DNA of 64,000 nucleotides, taken from X23 sp050251575 (GTDB lineage: Bacteria > Bacillota > Clostridia > SK-Y3). Under the pieces are notes generated by a model. It searched no databases. It was not told the origin of the DNA and was given only the letters and a program-made list of their open reading frames with translations. The position numbers and the translations under genes were made by a program. Each line of letters opens with the position of its first letter. Position 1 is the stretch's first letter. The stretch spans positions 16,858-80,857 of the forward strand of contig JBFWMP010000001.1 in assembly GCA_050251575.1 (NCBI GenBank). Direction: 5' to 3'. This document shows, in pieces, positions 63,864 through 64,000 of this stretch.

Positions 63864-64000
63864 TCATACTAATTTTACATTATATTCTCTCATCCATGTA
63901 TCTACCTGCGCCAAATAAGCCATTAACTGCGGTCCTGTCATCAATTGCCCGAACCACGGTACACCAAATGCTGCTCCATCAGAATCTATAATCTCCTGCA
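63864..64000 (-). CDS. Partial gene, probable asparagine synthase C-terminus
   Basis: Open on the minus strand from the window edge to TGA at 63864-63866, 44 codons. The sequence GVPWFGQLMTGPQLMAYL is similar to what I recall of AsnB (glutamine-hydrolysing asparagine synthase) C-termini in Firmicutes, with the ending WMREYNVKLV. The rest of the protein is outside the window, so this is a tentative assignment. Confidence 0.45.
   Translation of the reverse strand, partial: QEIIDSDGAAFGVPWFGQLMTGPQLMAYLAQVDTWMREYNVKLV

Overview
The window is AT-rich chromosomal DNA from a low-GC Firmicute, most likely an anaerobic, spore-forming (or formerly spore-forming) member of the class Clostridia. The evidence is: strong AGGAGG-type ribosome sites, textbook TTGACA-17-TATAAT promoters, a Rex redox repressor, clostridial ferredoxins, a DRE-TIM synthase resembling Re-citrate synthase, the rpsF-ssb-rpsR / rplI-dnaB / tilS-hpt-ftsH neighbourhoods, RF2 frameshifting and a decayed gerA spore-germination gene. 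Genus and species cannot be named from the sequence. No phage, IS transposase, CRISPR array, rRNA or tRNA gene was seen.

Nearly all genes lie on the minus strand. From left to right: (1) 0-6.9 kb: DUF362 ferredoxin protein, deoC, speD, an sdpRI-like pair, an ArsR/permease/thioredoxin operon and ung. (2) 7-14.5 kb: Rieske-FAD oxidoreductase, flavin reductase, panE, gltX facing glnS, and dCMP deaminase. (3) 14.6-20.8 kb: a catabolic island of GntP permease, class II aldolase, 2-hydroxyacid dehydrogenase, FGGY kinase and RpiR regulator, lying between upp and the deaminase. (4) 20.8-25.3 kb: upp, rpiB, tsaB, tsaE, an FlK-like thioesterase and an MFS pump. (5) 25.4-38.9 kb: ftsH, hpt, tilS, dnaB, rplI, gdpP, a DUF2232 protein, a MazG-like protein, pheA, rpsR-ssb-rpsF and fba. 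(6) 39-44.9 kb: DUF554, an OGG-like glycosylase, a P-loop/Asp23 fusion, rex, GntR and the Re-citrate-synthase-like gene. (7) 44.9-45.5 kb: a 650-base gap with a DnaA-box cluster, a strong hairpin and a dispersed repeat. (8) 45.5-52 kb: tsaD, a Lon-family protease, rimI, ywlE, tsaC and a ZIP transporter. (9) 52-61.7 kb: HD-GYP, a CPA2 antiporter with two PII-like genes, prfA, cheW, prfB and secA. (10) 61.9-64 kb: a split permease and a ferredoxin sharing a CsoR/CstR-type operator, a gerA remnant and the end of a probable asparagine synthase gene.

Most genes are housekeeping: translation (gltX, glnS, prfA, prfB, ribosomal proteins), tRNA modification (tsaB, C, D and E, tilS), replication and repair (dnaB, ssb, ung, OGG), proteolysis and secretion (ftsH, Lon-like, secA), nucleotide salvage (upp, hpt, deoC, dCMP deaminase), c-di-AMP turnover (gdpP) and glycolysis (fba).

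The unusual content is mostly between genes. Three families of strictly 7-base-period tandem repeats fill intergenic gaps, often as inverted pairs, and supply ribosome sites or coding tails. Four copies of a roughly 70-150-base palindromic element each sit inside a different outer inverted repeat, and one copy has a clear 8-base target duplication. Several long perfect palindromes contain the stop codons of the genes they follow. Other points of interest are an RF2 frameshift site using UAA, a matched pair of ATACCC-N5-GGGTAT operators on sigma-A promoters, the tandem PII-like pair beside an antiporter, and the P-loop/Asp23 fusion.
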